Shown piece after piece: positions 1 through 7,993 of a stretch of DNA of 64,000 bases (position 1 is the first letter of the stretch; each line of letters opens with the position of its first letter). The translations under genes were made by a program, and so were the position numbers. The notes under the pieces were generated by a model. It did not search any database. It saw nothing but the letters and a program-made list of their open reading frames with translations, and was not told where the DNA came from. The stretch is from JBKPNJ01 sp963695705. Lineage in GTDB: Bacteria; Actinomycetota; Actinomycetes; Propionibacteriales; Nocardioidaceae. Location of the stretch: positions 372,001 through 436,000 of the forward strand of contig CAVOHB010000006.1 of assembly GCA_963695705.1 (NCBI GenBank). The letters are read 5' to 3'.

Positions 1-360
1 GCTGCGGCCGAGCCCGCGGCAACGGCACAACCCATGCCCCCAGCCGAACCGGCCTCGCCAGAGCCTGTTGCGGCGGCCACGGAGCCGGCCCTACCGGAGG
101 CGCCGACGTCAGAAACCGTGACCGCGACCGAGCCGGTGACCCCGGAGGCCGTGACTACCGAGCCGGTGGCCAGCGGCGCGGTGGCGCCCGAGGCCGTGAC
201 CACGACCGAGCCGACGGCGGTCGAGACGCCGGCCGCGGCCACCGGGGCAGCACCGGTGGGCACCGACGTGGTGGCTCTACCGGGGCCGGAGCCGGAGCCG
301 CAGGTCACGGCCGAGCCGGTTGCGCAGCAAGACACAGGTACGGGCGAAGAGCCGGCCTGA
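1..360 (+). CDS. rpsB: 30S ribosomal protein S2, C-terminal tail (5' truncated)
   Basis: The reading frame is open from base 1 to the TGA at 358-360, so only the end of the gene is in the window. The visible 119 residues are low-complexity, made almost wholly of Ala, Pro, Glu, Val and Thr with loosely repeated TEPV/PEAV motifs. No folded S2 domain is visible. The identification rests on position directly upstream of tsf, the near-universal rpsB-tsf order, and on the fact that actinobacterial S2 proteins often carry an acidic Ala/Pro/Glu-rich extension. The tail is long even so. S2 binds the 30S subunit and helps recruit S1-like proteins; the tail is probably disordered. Confidence 0.75.
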   Translation, partial: AAAEPAATAQPMPPAEPASPEPVAAATEPALPEAPTSETVTATEPVTPEAVTTEPVASGAVAPEAVTTTEPTAVETPAAATGAAPVGTDVVALPGPEPEPQVTAEPVAQQDTGTGEEPA

Positions 361-457
361 CCACCCGCACCACCACGAGTCAGCACCACGTCGTCGACGG
401 AACGGCGCTGCACCATGGCGGCCGTCTTCGACCGACAGAACCGAGAAAGTTGAGGAA

Positions 458-1279
458 ATGGCGAACATCACCGCCCAGGAAGTCAAGAAGCTCCGCGATC
501 TCACGGGCGCCGGGATGATGGACTGCAAGCGAGCGCTCGAGGAGGCCGACGGCGACATCGACAAGGCCATCGAGGTGCTCCGGATAAAGGGCGACAGAAA
601 GATCCGGGAGCGCGGCGAGCAGCGCACCGCGAGCGCCGGCCTGATCGCGAGCCACAACGGCGCACTCGTCGAGCTGAACAGCGAAACCGATTTCGTCGCA
701 AAGAGCGAGGACTTCCAGCGGCTGGCGGCCGACGTGGTTGCCGCCGCGGCGTCGGTTAAGGCGAGTGACCCCGAGTCGGTCGGCGCCGCAGTCGTCGCCG
801 ACGGCCGTACCGTCAACGAGGCGATCGCCTCGGTGGCCGCCGTGATCGGCGAGAAGATCCAGCTCGGTCGGGTCGCGTACGTCGACGATCCGAGCGTGGT
901 GTACCTGCACCGGCGCGCCAGCGACCTCCCACCGGCGGTCGGCGTGATCGTCGGCTACGAAGGTCGCGACGATGTAGCCGCCCGCGGGGTGGCGATGCAG
1001 ATCGCGGCCATGCGCCCGACGTACGTGAGCCGCGACGACGTGCCCGCCGAGGTCATCGCCAAAGAGCGGGAGATCGCCGAGGCGACCGCCCGTGAGGAGG
1101 GCAAACCAGAGCAGGCCCTGAGCAGGATCGTCGACGGCCGGCTCAACGGCTTCTTCAAGGAGACCGTGCTCTTGGAGCAGCCGTCGGTGAAGGACAGCAA
1201 GCAGACCGTCAAGTCGATGCTCGATGAGGCGGGTATCAACGTGACGAGGTTCGTGCGGTTCGAGGTGGGCCAGGGCTGA
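458..1279 (+). CDS. tsf: Elongation factor Ts
   Basis: EF-Ts, 273 aa, the nucleotide-exchange factor that releases GDP from EF-Tu during translation elongation. The start is ATG 458, six bases after the GAGGA at 452-456, and gives the family N-terminus MANITAQEVKKLRDLTGAGM (a UBA-like domain). The TDFV motif that contacts EF-Tu is at residues 77-80, followed by AKSEDF. The core domains run to the C-terminus, which ends VTRFVRFEVGQG. It lies 97 bp downstream of the rpsB stop and upstream of pyrH, the standard translation/nucleotide cluster. An upstream extension of the frame to base 320 has no family similarity and is not used. Confidence 0.97.
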   Translation: MANITAQEVKKLRDLTGAGMMDCKRALEEADGDIDKAIEVLRIKGDRKIRERGEQRTASAGLIASHNGALVELNSETDFVAKSEDFQRLAADVVAAAASVKASDPESVGAAVVADGRTVNEAIASVAAVIGEKIQLGRVAYVDDPSVVYLHRRASDLPPAVGVIVGYEGRDDVAARGVAMQIAAMRPTYVSRDDVPAEVIAKEREIAEATAREEGKPEQALSRIVDGRLNGFFKETVLLEQPSVKDSKQTVKSMLDEAGINVTRFVRFEVGQG

Positions 1280-1348
1280 CCACCGGACAGTCAGCTCTGA
1301 CTACTGTGTGGGGAACGAGGGACGTACCAAAGCCAGGAGGCCGGCGCG

Positions 1349-2134
1349 ATGGATCAGAACAGAGCCGCCCAGCCAGGGACCCAGGAAAGGCGACCGGCCT
1401 ACCAGGAGCACGAGGCCGCCGGCGGCCATCGACGGGTCGTCCTGAAGCTGTCGGGGCAGGTGTTCGGCGGCGGCAAGCTCGGAGTCGACCCCGAGGTCGT
1501 CAACTCGATCGCCCGCCAGATCGCCGAGGTCGTGGTGACCGGGGTGCAGGTCGCGATCGTCGTCGGGGGTGGCAACTTCTTTCGCGGTGCCGAGCTACAG
1601 CAGCGGGGGATGGACCGGTCACGAGCCGACTACATGGGCATGCTCGGCACGGTGATGAACTGTCTGGCTCTCCAGGACTTTCTGGAGAAGCTCAGCATCG
1701 AGACTCGCGTGCAGACCGCGATCACGATGGGTCAGGTTGCCGAACCGTACATCCCGCGTCGTGCGATTCGTCATCTGGAGAAGGGTCGGGTGGTGATTTT
1801 CGGCGCCGGCTCGGGGATGCCGTACTTCTCGACGGACACCGTCGCCGCCCAGCGCGCGTTGGAGATCGGCGCGGACGTCCTGCTGATGGGCAAGGAGGGT
1901 GTCGACGGCGCGTACGACTCAGACCCGAAACACAATCCCGATGCCATCAAGTACGACACCCTGACCTATGACGCGTTCCTGGCTGGCGGTCTGAAGGTCG
2001 CCGACGCCACCGCCATAAGCCTGTGCCGGGACAACGACCTGACCATCGTGCTGTTCAACCTGATGGTGGTGGGCAACATCGCCCGCGTCGTGCGGGGTGA
2101 GAAGATCGGCACACTGATCTCATCCGGCGCCTGA
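1349..2134 (+). CDS. pyrH: Uridylate kinase (UMP kinase)
   Basis: UMP kinase, 261 aa, phosphorylates UMP to UDP with ATP in pyrimidine nucleotide synthesis and acts as a hexamer in the cytosol. It has the amino-acid-kinase fold: KLSG at residues 33-36, GGGNFFRG near residue 75, and a C-terminal nucleotide site around GADVLLMGKEGVDGAY. The N-terminus carries about 25 extra polar residues before the first strand, common in actinobacteria. The start ATG has a strong GGAGG at 1336-1340. It sits 69 bp after tsf and 75 bp before frr, likely in one transcript. Confidence 0.97.
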   Translation: MDQNRAAQPGTQERRPAYQEHEAAGGHRRVVLKLSGQVFGGGKLGVDPEVVNSIARQIAEVVVTGVQVAIVVGGGNFFRGAELQQRGMDRSRADYMGMLGTVMNCLALQDFLEKLSIETRVQTAITMGQVAEPYIPRRAIRHLEKGRVVIFGAGSGMPYFSTDTVAAQRALEIGADVLLMGKEGVDGAYDSDPKHNPDAIKYDTLTYDAFLAGGLKVADATAISLCRDNDLTIVLFNLMVVGNIARVVRGEKIGTLISSGA

Positions 2135-2209
2135 GTCCCGCCTGATGGGACGAGGTGGGGCACGGAACAGAACGGCAAGGCAGACACCGCGAAAGACCTA
2201 GGAGTTGGC

Positions 2210-2767
2210 GTGATCGACCAGACCCTTCGCGAAGCCGACCAGAAGATGGACAAGGCGGTCGAGGTCGCCAAGGACGACTTCGCATCCATCCGCACCGGGC
2301 GTGCTCATCCGGCCATGTTCGCCAAGATCACCGCCGACTACTACGGCACGCCGACGCCGATCCAGCAGCTCGCGTCGTTCCAGACCCCCGAGGCCCGAGT
2401 CGTGCTCGTGTCGCCGTACGACAAGGGGGCGATGGCTGCCATCGAGCGGGCCATCCGTGACTCCGACCTGGGTGTGAACCCGACGAACACCGGTGACCTC
2501 TTGCGCGTTGTGCTGCCCGAGCTGACCGAGGAGCGCCGCAAGGACTACATCAAGGTGGCCAAGGCCAAGGCCGAGGACGGCAGGGTGTCCGTACGCAACA
2601 TCAGGCGGCATGCCAAGCAGACCCTGGACAGGATGGAGAAGGACGGTGACGTCGGCAAGGACGATGTGACCGGTGCTGAGAAGCGACTCGATGGCATGAC
2701 GAGGAAGCATGTCGAGGCCATCGACGCCCTGCTGCAGCACAAGGAAGCAGAGTTGCTCGAGGTCTGA
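2210..2767 (+). CDS. frr: Ribosome recycling factor
   Basis: Ribosome recycling factor, 185 aa, exactly the usual length. With EF-G it splits post-termination ribosomes. The start is GTG 2210 with GGAG at 2201-2204. The N-terminus (MIDQTLREADQKMDKAVEVA) and the FASIRTGRAHPAMF segment match the family, followed by the central beta domain and a C-terminal helix that completes the three-helix bundle. It is five bases upstream of cdsA, so the two are probably co-transcribed. Confidence 0.97.
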   Translation: MIDQTLREADQKMDKAVEVAKDDFASIRTGRAHPAMFAKITADYYGTPTPIQQLASFQTPEARVVLVSPYDKGAMAAIERAIRDSDLGVNPTNTGDLLRVVLPELTEERRKDYIKVAKAKAEDGRVSVRNIRRHAKQTLDRMEKDGDVGKDDVTGAEKRLDGMTRKHVEAIDALLQHKEAELLEV

Positions 2768-2772
2768 ACAGA

Positions 2773-3618
2773 ATGGTCTCTGACGTCTCGCCTCCGGCAC
2801 CGAAGAGCAGCCGCGCGGGGCGTGACCTGCCGGCGGCCGTCGCGGTCAGCATCGCGCTGCTCGGCATCGTCGGGGCCTCGTTGTTCATCTACAAGGCTGC
2901 GTTCCTGATCGTCGTGGCCGTGGCGGTCCTACTCGCCGTCTCCGAGCTGGCGAAGGCCCTGTCGACCGCCGGCACGGTGCTACCCATGGCGCCGGTCGCG
3001 GCCGGGTCGGTGGCGATGCTGTTCAGTGCGTACGCCGGTGGCTCGACGGCGCTGGTGATGGCGATGGGGTGCACAGTCCTCGCGGTGCTGCTCTGGCGGA
3101 TGGCGAAGGGTCCGCGGGGATACGTCCGGGATGTGTCCGCCGGTGTGTTCACCGCTGCGTACATACCGTTCCTCGCCGGGTTCGTGACTCTGTTGCTCCG
3201 CCCGGACGACGGACCATGGCGCGTGCTCACGTTCATCGTGGTCACGATCTCCTCAGACATCGGCGGTTTCGTCGTCGGCGTGCTGCTCGGTCGGCACCTG
3301 ATGGCGCCGAGCATCAGTCCCAAGAAGACGTGGGAAGGCTTCGCCGGGTCTGCGGCAGCGTGCATGATCGCGGGCTGGGTGCTGGTCGTGTACGCGCTCC
3401 AGGGAGCGTGGTGGGTCGGCGTCCTGCTGGGTGCCGTGACGGTGGTGAGCGCGACGGCGGGGGATCTGTGCGAGTCGTTGATCAAGCGTGACTTGGGCTT
3501 GAAGGACATGGGCAAGCTGCTACCGGGGCACGGAGGCATCATGGACCGCCTGGACTCGATGCTGGCAACTGTCGCGTTCAGCTGGCTGCTGCTCTACACG
3601 CTCGTACCCGTCAGCTAG
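2773..3618 (+). CDS. cdsA: Phosphatidate cytidylyltransferase
   Basis: CDP-diacylglycerol synthase, 281 aa, an integral membrane enzyme that makes CDP-diacylglycerol from phosphatidate and CTP for phospholipid synthesis. About seven to eight hydrophobic segments begin near residue 20. The C-terminal CDS signature is intact: SLIKRDLGLKDMGKLLPGHG followed by GIMDRLDS, with the conserved K-R, K-D, H-G-G and D-R residues. It starts five bases after the frr stop. Downstream is a 316-bp gap before rlmN, so this is probably the last gene of the rpsB-tsf-pyrH-frr-cdsA group. Confidence 0.96.
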   Translation: MVSDVSPPAPKSSRAGRDLPAAVAVSIALLGIVGASLFIYKAAFLIVVAVAVLLAVSELAKALSTAGTVLPMAPVAAGSVAMLFSAYAGGSTALVMAMGCTVLAVLLWRMAKGPRGYVRDVSAGVFTAAYIPFLAGFVTLLLRPDDGPWRVLTFIVVTISSDIGGFVVGVLLGRHLMAPSISPKKTWEGFAGSAAACMIAGWVLVVYALQGAWWVGVLLGAVTVVSATAGDLCESLIKRDLGLKDMGKLLPGHGGIMDRLDSMLATVAFSWLLLYTLVPVS

Positions 3619-3651
3619 CTGGTCGTCCGGTCCCACGTGGCACCCAAGCCC

Positions 3652-3673
3652 GCGATCCGACACTTAATTACAC
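3652..3673 (+). repeat. Single copy of the 21-bp intergenic repeat
   Basis: A 22-bp unit beginning GCGATCCGACACTTA and ending TTACAC. It differs at one base from the first unit of the array at 16421. It lies 33 bp after the cdsA stop codon. Confidence 0.75.
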
Positions 3674-3865
3674 GCCGGATGACGTGCAAATGCGCAAAAG
3701 GGTCGGTCCGGTCATCCTGACGCACCCGCGGGAGGCCCGCCCGTGTCCGCCGCGGTCAGAAATTGTGCACTCGTTGCGGGTAAAAGGGTGGGCAAACTCT
3801 CATCGCCTGCACAATTCCGCGGGGTCAAGGACCGTAGCGTTCGAGACGCCGAGCTCGAGCAATCG

Positions 3866-3910
3866 CTGCCGCGAACCCGTGCCCATCGGCGTGCCAAACT
3901 GTCGGATCGC
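3866..3910 (-). repeat. Long-form repeat: 30-bp box overlapping a 21-bp-family unit
   Basis: Bases 3866-3895 are the perfect reverse complement of 51211-51240. Read on the minus strand, the 20-bp family unit (3910-3891) runs straight into the box in both places, so about 45 bp are shared. An inverted repeat with TTGTGCA-like arms follows at 3816-3761; the 51-kb copy is followed by one with TTGCGCA arms. Confidence 0.75.
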
Positions 3911-3934
3911 GGGTCGATGGGAGGATGGGCGGCG

Positions 3935-5149
3935 ATGACCGAGGAGACGGTGACAAAGGGACCGGCGACACAGGGACCGGCGACACAGGAACCGGCGACA
4001 CAGCGACCGGCGGCCGCGGAACCACGACAGACGAGCACGCTGCCGCTGGTGTTCGACCTGCCCCGGCGGCGGACGAAGCCGCCGCGGCACCTTGCCGACC
4101 TGCCCATCGAGGACCGCCGCGCCGCTGTCGTGGCGCTCGGTCTCCCGTCGTTTCGCGCCAACCAGCTGTCCGCCCACTACTTCTCCCGGCTGGTGGACGA
4201 CATCGACCGGATGACCGACATTCCGGTCCGGCTCCGCCAGTCGTTGGCCGCCGAGCTGATGCCCGCGCTGCTGACGCCGGTGCGTACCCTGGCGGCCGAC
4301 GGCGGCACGACCCGCAAGACGCTGTGGCGGCTCTTCGACGGCGCCCTCGTGGAGTCGGTGCTGATGAGGTACCCGGACCGGGTGACGATGTGCGTGTCCT
4401 CCCAGGCCGGCTGCGGGATGGCGTGTCCCTTCTGCGCCACCGGTCAGGCCGGCCTGACCCGCAACATGTCCGCCGCGGAGATCGTCGAGCAGGTGGTGGC
4501 AGGAGCTCGTTCGCTCGCCCGCGGCGACGTCCCAGGTGGACCCGGCCGTGTCTCGAACGTGGTGTTCATGGGTATGGGCGAGCCGATGGCCAACTACCGT
4601 GCCGTGATCACCGCCGTGCGCCGACTGACCGAGCCAGCGCCCGACGGGCTGGGCATGTCAGCCCGGGGCATCACGGTCTCGACGGTCGGGCTGGTGCCCA
4701 GAATCAACCAGCTCGCCGGCGAGGGCCTGCCGGTCACGCTGGCGGTCTCCCTGCACGCCGCCGACGACGGGCTGCGGGACGAGCTGGTCCCGGTCAACAC
4801 CCGCTGGAAGGTCAACGAGGTGGTCGAGGCCGCCTGGAACTACGCCCGTACGACCCGGCGACGGGTGTCGATCGAGTATGCCCTGATCCGGGACATCAAC
4901 GACCAGGCCTGGCGGGCCGACCTGCTCGCCGACGTGTTGCGATCCTTCGGCACCTGGGGATGGGTGCACGTGAACCTCATCCCGCTCAACCCGACTCCGG
5001 GCTCGAAGTGGACGGCCTCGCGACCCGAGGACGAGCGTGAGTTCGTTCGACGCCTTGAGGGCAAGGGCATCCCGACGACGGTCCGCGACACCCGCGGCCG
5101 CGAGATCGACGGAGCATGCGGCCAGCTGGCGGCCACCGACTCCGGCTGA
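3935..5149 (+). CDS. rlmN: 23S rRNA (adenine-2503-C2) methyltransferase RlmN
   Basis: Radical SAM enzyme, 404 aa, that methylates C2 of A2503 in 23S rRNA and A37 of some tRNAs. The [4Fe-4S]/SAM cysteines form CxxxCxxC at C160, C164 and C167 (CGMACPFC). A C-terminal cysteine in the GACGQL segment (C395) fits the methyl-carrier position. GEPMANY and the QEALIRDIND-like region (YALIRDINDQ) are present. The start is ATG 3935, preceded by GGAGG-like GGGAGGATGGG. The first 30 residues hold a tandem PATQ repeat encoded by 15-bp direct repeats at 3961-4005; this part is not conserved in the family and is probably disordered. Confidence 0.95.
   Translation: MTEETVTKGPATQGPATQEPATQRPAAAEPRQTSTLPLVFDLPRRRTKPPRHLADLPIEDRRAAVVALGLPSFRANQLSAHYFSRLVDDIDRMTDIPVRLRQSLAAELMPALLTPVRTLAADGGTTRKTLWRLFDGALVESVLMRYPDRVTMCVSSQAGCGMACPFCATGQAGLTRNMSAAEIVEQVVAGARSLARGDVPGGPGRVSNVVFMGMGEPMANYRAVITAVRRLTEPAPDGLGMSARGITVSTVGLVPRINQLAGEGLPVTLAVSLHAADDGLRDELVPVNTRWKVNEVVEAAWNYARTTRRRVSIEYALIRDINDQAWRADLLADVLRSFGTWGWVHVNLIPLNPTPGSKWTASRPEDEREFVRRLEGKGIPTTVRDTRGREIDGACGQLAATDSG
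3961..4005 (+). repeat. 15-bp tandem repeat in the 5' end of rlmN
   Basis: Three near-identical 15-bp units beginning ACCGGCGACACAG, with a decayed fourth at 4006-4020. They encode the repeated PATQ motif in the N-terminal extension of RlmN. Being a multiple of three, unit gain or loss keeps frame. Confidence 0.85.
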
Positions 5150-5159
5150 GGGCGCGCGC

Positions 5160-5738
5160 ATGCTCGACTACGACCGGGAGGCATCCCGGTACGACGAAAC
5201 CCGAGGTGGAGTCGCACGCGCCGAGGAGGCCGCCCGCGCGATCCTGTCGCTGGCTCCGGCCCGAACACGGATGATCCTCGACCTGGCCGGGGGGACCGGC
5301 ATCGTGGCTGAGCGGCTGCGCCGCCACGGGACCGGAGTCGCCGTCGCGGACCGCTCTCACGGCATGCTCGGGCGTGCGCGCGAGCGACTTCCCGGCCGCG
5401 TACTCCGGTGCGACGCCACGCGGCTGCCCCTCCACGATGCCAGCGTCGACGTCGTAGCGGCGATCTGGCTCCTGCATCTCGTCGGTGACCCGGAAGCCGT
5501 ACTCATCGAAGCCGTGCGGGTCATCCGGCCCGGCGGCAGGTTCATCACGACCGTGGACAAGGACGCCAGCCATGGCATTCCCACGGGGTACGCATCCGAC
5601 GCCGAGCCGCTCGTCACCAGGCTCGCCGGCAGGCATGGACTGTCGCCGGCAGGCTCGGCCATGTTCGTCGGCGCAGGGATGGGCCACGACCGTGCGCCGG
5701 ACCCGATCTTCGAGCTCAGGGCGTACGAGAAGGGCTGA
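5160..5738 (+). CDS. Class I SAM-dependent methyltransferase
   Basis: A 192-aa small-molecule-type methyltransferase of the UbiE/Methyltransf_11 group. SAM motif I is ILDLAGGTGIVAERL near residue 40. The acidic motif II region (VAVADRSHGML), the motif around RCDATRLPLHDASVDVVAAI and the post-motif EAVRVIRPGGRFITT follow in the usual order. The N-terminus (YDREASRYDETRGG) is typical. The substrate is unknown. It starts 10 bp after rlmN and may be co-transcribed with it. The C-terminus is short, with little substrate-binding domain. Confidence 0.88.
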   Translation: MLDYDREASRYDETRGGVARAEEAARAILSLAPARTRMILDLAGGTGIVAERLRRHGTGVAVADRSHGMLGRARERLPGRVLRCDATRLPLHDASVDVVAAIWLLHLVGDPEAVLIEAVRVIRPGGRFITTVDKDASHGIPTGYASDAEPLVTRLAGRHGLSPAGSAMFVGAGMGHDRAPDPIFELRAYEKG

Positions 5739-5789
5739 GCGCCGACCCGACCGGCCGCGCGCGCCGGAACGCCCGATCGGAGCACGCGT

Positions 5790-6887
5790 TCACGCGCTCA
5801 ACGAGGCAATGGCCTCATCGACCGTGTCGACCAGGAAGACCTTGTTCTGCATGCCCCGACCCTCGGCGAGGGCATGCAGCAGCGGCCACGCCGGCACCGC
5901 ACCGGTCCAGTGACCGACACCGACGAGCACCATCGGCGCGACCGTCTGCGCGGTTGCGTAGTAGTTCTCGCAAGCGTCCTCGAAGATCTCCCGTACCGTC
6001 CCGGCGGCGCCGGGGAGGAAGACGATGCCGCCGGTGCACAGACTCAGCAGGACGTCCTCGCGCAACGCGTTCTGGAAGTACTTCGCGATCGACGAGGCAA
6101 AGATGTTAGGCGGTTCGTGGCCGTAGAACCAGGTCGGAATGCCCAAGCTCGGTCGTCCCTCCGGCCAGCGCCCACGAACATCGAAGGCCGTGCGCGCCCA
6201 GTCGGTGACCGACGGGCGGAACGACGTGACAACCGCGAGCGGTCCGATCGCGTCCCGGACGGTCGCGTCGTCCTGGTCCGACAGGTATGCACCGAGGTTG
6301 GCGGCCTCCATCGCGCCCGGGCCGCCGCCGGTGGCGACGTAGAAGCCCGCCTGCGTCAGGCTGCGACCCAGATGCACCGCCTGCGCGTACGCTGTGCTGT
6401 CCCGACCGACCGCGTGGCCACCCATGACCCCGACGACCGGCTGGTCCGGTGCGGCCTCTTCGAGGGCGGCGTCGATCGCGTGGTCATGCAGGGATTGTGC
6501 GAGGGTGCCGGCAAGATCGTGGTCCACCTGTTGCGACCAGGCGTATACCCTCGCGTCGAGCGTCTGTTCGTACGACGAGTCCCGCAGGCCGTCGTACAGC
6601 TCGTCGGGGCTGTAGAGGTCGCCGCGGTACGGGTTGAACGGCACGTCCGGGATCGCGGGGAACACGAGCGCACCGTGGGTGCGCAGATGTCGCTCGGCCT
6701 GCTCGCTCAGGATGCAGCCCAGCAGCATGGCACCCGCCGGATCGAGCCGGAGGAGTACGGTGGTGCGGCCGCGAAGGTCGACAGACTGTAGGCGCCAGCC
6801 GTTCATGCTGGTGGAGCCGCCGCCCACGACGGCGTCGAACTCCTCGAGCGACTCGATCTCGACACTGCCGGGACGCCTCGTGAGCAC
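5790..6887 (-). CDS. LOG-family (nucleotide 5'-monophosphate nucleosidase-like) protein
   Basis: A 365-aa protein whose C-terminal two thirds form a Rossmann-like LOG/TIGR00730 domain. GVMGGHAVGRDS opens the domain; GGGPGAMEAANLGAY and PGAAGTVREIFEDACENYY are the LOG signatures, the latter matching the PGGxGTxxE active site with Ala-Ala in place of one Gly. The family includes cytokinin-activating phosphoribohydrolases and bacterial PpnN, which cleaves purine and pyrimidine monophosphates to base and ribose-5-phosphate. The 120-residue N-terminal part is PpnN-like in placement, so a nucleotide-salvage or stress role is more likely than cytokinin. The start is GTG 6887. It is convergent with the upstream methyltransferase and 35 bp from the RIO-kinase gene on the same strand. 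Confidence 0.85.
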   Translation of the reverse strand: MLTRRPGSVEIESLEEFDAVVGGGSTSMNGWRLQSVDLRGRTTVLLRLDPAGAMLLGCILSEQAERHLRTHGALVFPAIPDVPFNPYRGDLYSPDELYDGLRDSSYEQTLDARVYAWSQQVDHDLAGTLAQSLHDHAIDAALEEAAPDQPVVGVMGGHAVGRDSTAYAQAVHLGRSLTQAGFYVATGGGPGAMEAANLGAYLSDQDDATVRDAIGPLAVVTSFRPSVTDWARTAFDVRGRWPEGRPSLGIPTWFYGHEPPNIFASSIAKYFQNALREDVLLSLCTGGIVFLPGAAGTVREIFEDACENYYATAQTVAPMVLVGVGHWTGAVPAWPLLHALAEGRGMQNKVFLVDTVDEAIASLSA

Positions 6888-6922
6888 GCCCAGACCCTAA
6901 CCGTTGCAGTGCTCCAACCGAC

Positions 6923-7813
6923 TCACCCGCCGAACGACTGGGCGAGCAGGTCGGCGAAGAGTGCATGCTCGTCGACCTCGAGGCCGCGGGCGTTGAACCA
7001 CGAGCAGACGTTGTGGCAGTCGCGCATCAGGAAGTCCATCCCCTGCGGGTTGGCGACGATGTCAACGACCTGGGGCAGGTCGATGATGACGATCCGGTCA
7101 CCTTGGGCGAGGATGTTGTACGGCGACAGGTCGCCGTGCGCGATGCCCAGCCGCGCCAGGTCTTCCATCGCGGCACGCAGTTGCTCGTAGTAGCCGGCCA
7201 GCAGCGCCCCCCGAGGTCGGGTCTGCGCCAGCCGAGGAGCGGCCTCGCCGTCGACGTCGATGTACTCCATCAGGAGTTCGACGCCGTCGATCTGGACGGG
7301 GTAGGGCACCGGGACACCGGCCGACCACAGTCGGGACATGGCCGCGAACTCTGTCGTGGCCCACTGCCCGGCCGCCACCGACCGGCCGTGGCTGGTCTTC
7401 TTCGCCAAGGCCCGCCCGTCGCGGGAGTTGCGGGTGCGGCGTCCCTCGACGTAGGAAGCGCTGCGGTGGAATGACCGGTGCTCCTCGCTGCGATAGCGCT
7501 TCGCGGCCAGGACGCTGGTGAGATCGTCGCGTCCCGGCACGCCGCGCTCGATCAGGAAGACGTCGGCTTCCTTGCCGGTCTTGAGGATCCCGAGCTCGGT
7601 GTCGATCGCGGCCTGGTCGGTCACGATCCAGTCGGGCCTCGGTTCGGGACCACGGGCGCCGCGTTCCACCTGCAGCCAGGTCGACCAACGCTGCCCGTCA
7701 CCTGGGCCGTCGAGTGACTGGAAGTCGAAGAAGAAGCGAGAGGGATCAGGATGTGGGAGTGTCTGCGCGGACGACCGCGGAGAGTCTTGCGAGGTAGGGC
7801 GGTTGTACGACAT
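6923..7813 (-). CDS. RIO-type serine protein kinase
   Basis: A 296-aa RIO1/RIO-like kinase. The nucleotide loop is GILKTGKEADVFLIERG, the lysine region is AAKRYR, the catalytic loop is HGDLSPYNIL and the metal-binding loop is IIDLPQVVD, all diagnostic for RIO kinases. RIO kinases are known from ribosome biogenesis in archaea and eukaryotes; the role of the actinobacterial form is unsettled. I chose ATG 7813 (MSYNRPTSQDS) because the 28 residues before it in frame are not family-like. The gene is transcribed away from the acyl-CoA synthetase gene at 7994. Confidence 0.9.
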   Translation of the reverse strand: MSYNRPTSQDSPRSSAQTLPHPDPSRFFFDFQSLDGPGDGQRWSTWLQVERGARGPEPRPDWIVTDQAAIDTELGILKTGKEADVFLIERGVPGRDDLTSVLAAKRYRSEEHRSFHRSASYVEGRRTRNSRDGRALAKKTSHGRSVAAGQWATTEFAAMSRLWSAGVPVPYPVQIDGVELLMEYIDVDGEAAPRLAQTRPRGALLAGYYEQLRAAMEDLARLGIAHGDLSPYNILAQGDRIVIIDLPQVVDIVANPQGMDFLMRDCHNVCSWFNARGLEVDEHALFADLLAQSFGG

Positions 7814-7993
7814 CGCTGGGTGTGCTCCAGAGGTGAGAAGAGGCGGGGACGAGGGCAGCCCGCAGGACAGCAGTGGACATCTCGACGCCTCCTTCACGAC
7901 CGGGCGGCGCTCCTGGTGAGCGCAGCGACGTACCCAGCCAGCATAGGGGTCTGAGAGCGGCAGGCAACGGGTTTTCGGAGCAGGATGGTCGAC

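Larger units (their letters stand above)
3619..3934. other. Intergenic region between cdsA and rlmN carrying repeats
   Basis: This 316-bp gap has no convincing gene. It contains one 21/22-bp family repeat at 3652-3673, an inverted repeat with arms AATTGTGCA (3761-3769) and TGCACAATT (3808-3816), a 30-bp box at 3866-3895 that recurs in reverse at 51211-51240, and a minus-strand copy of the 21-bp unit at 3891-3910. The rlmN frame is open back to 3743, but that stretch has no family similarity. The rlmN promoter must lie here; I could not pick a convincing -35/-10 pair. Confidence 0.7.
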
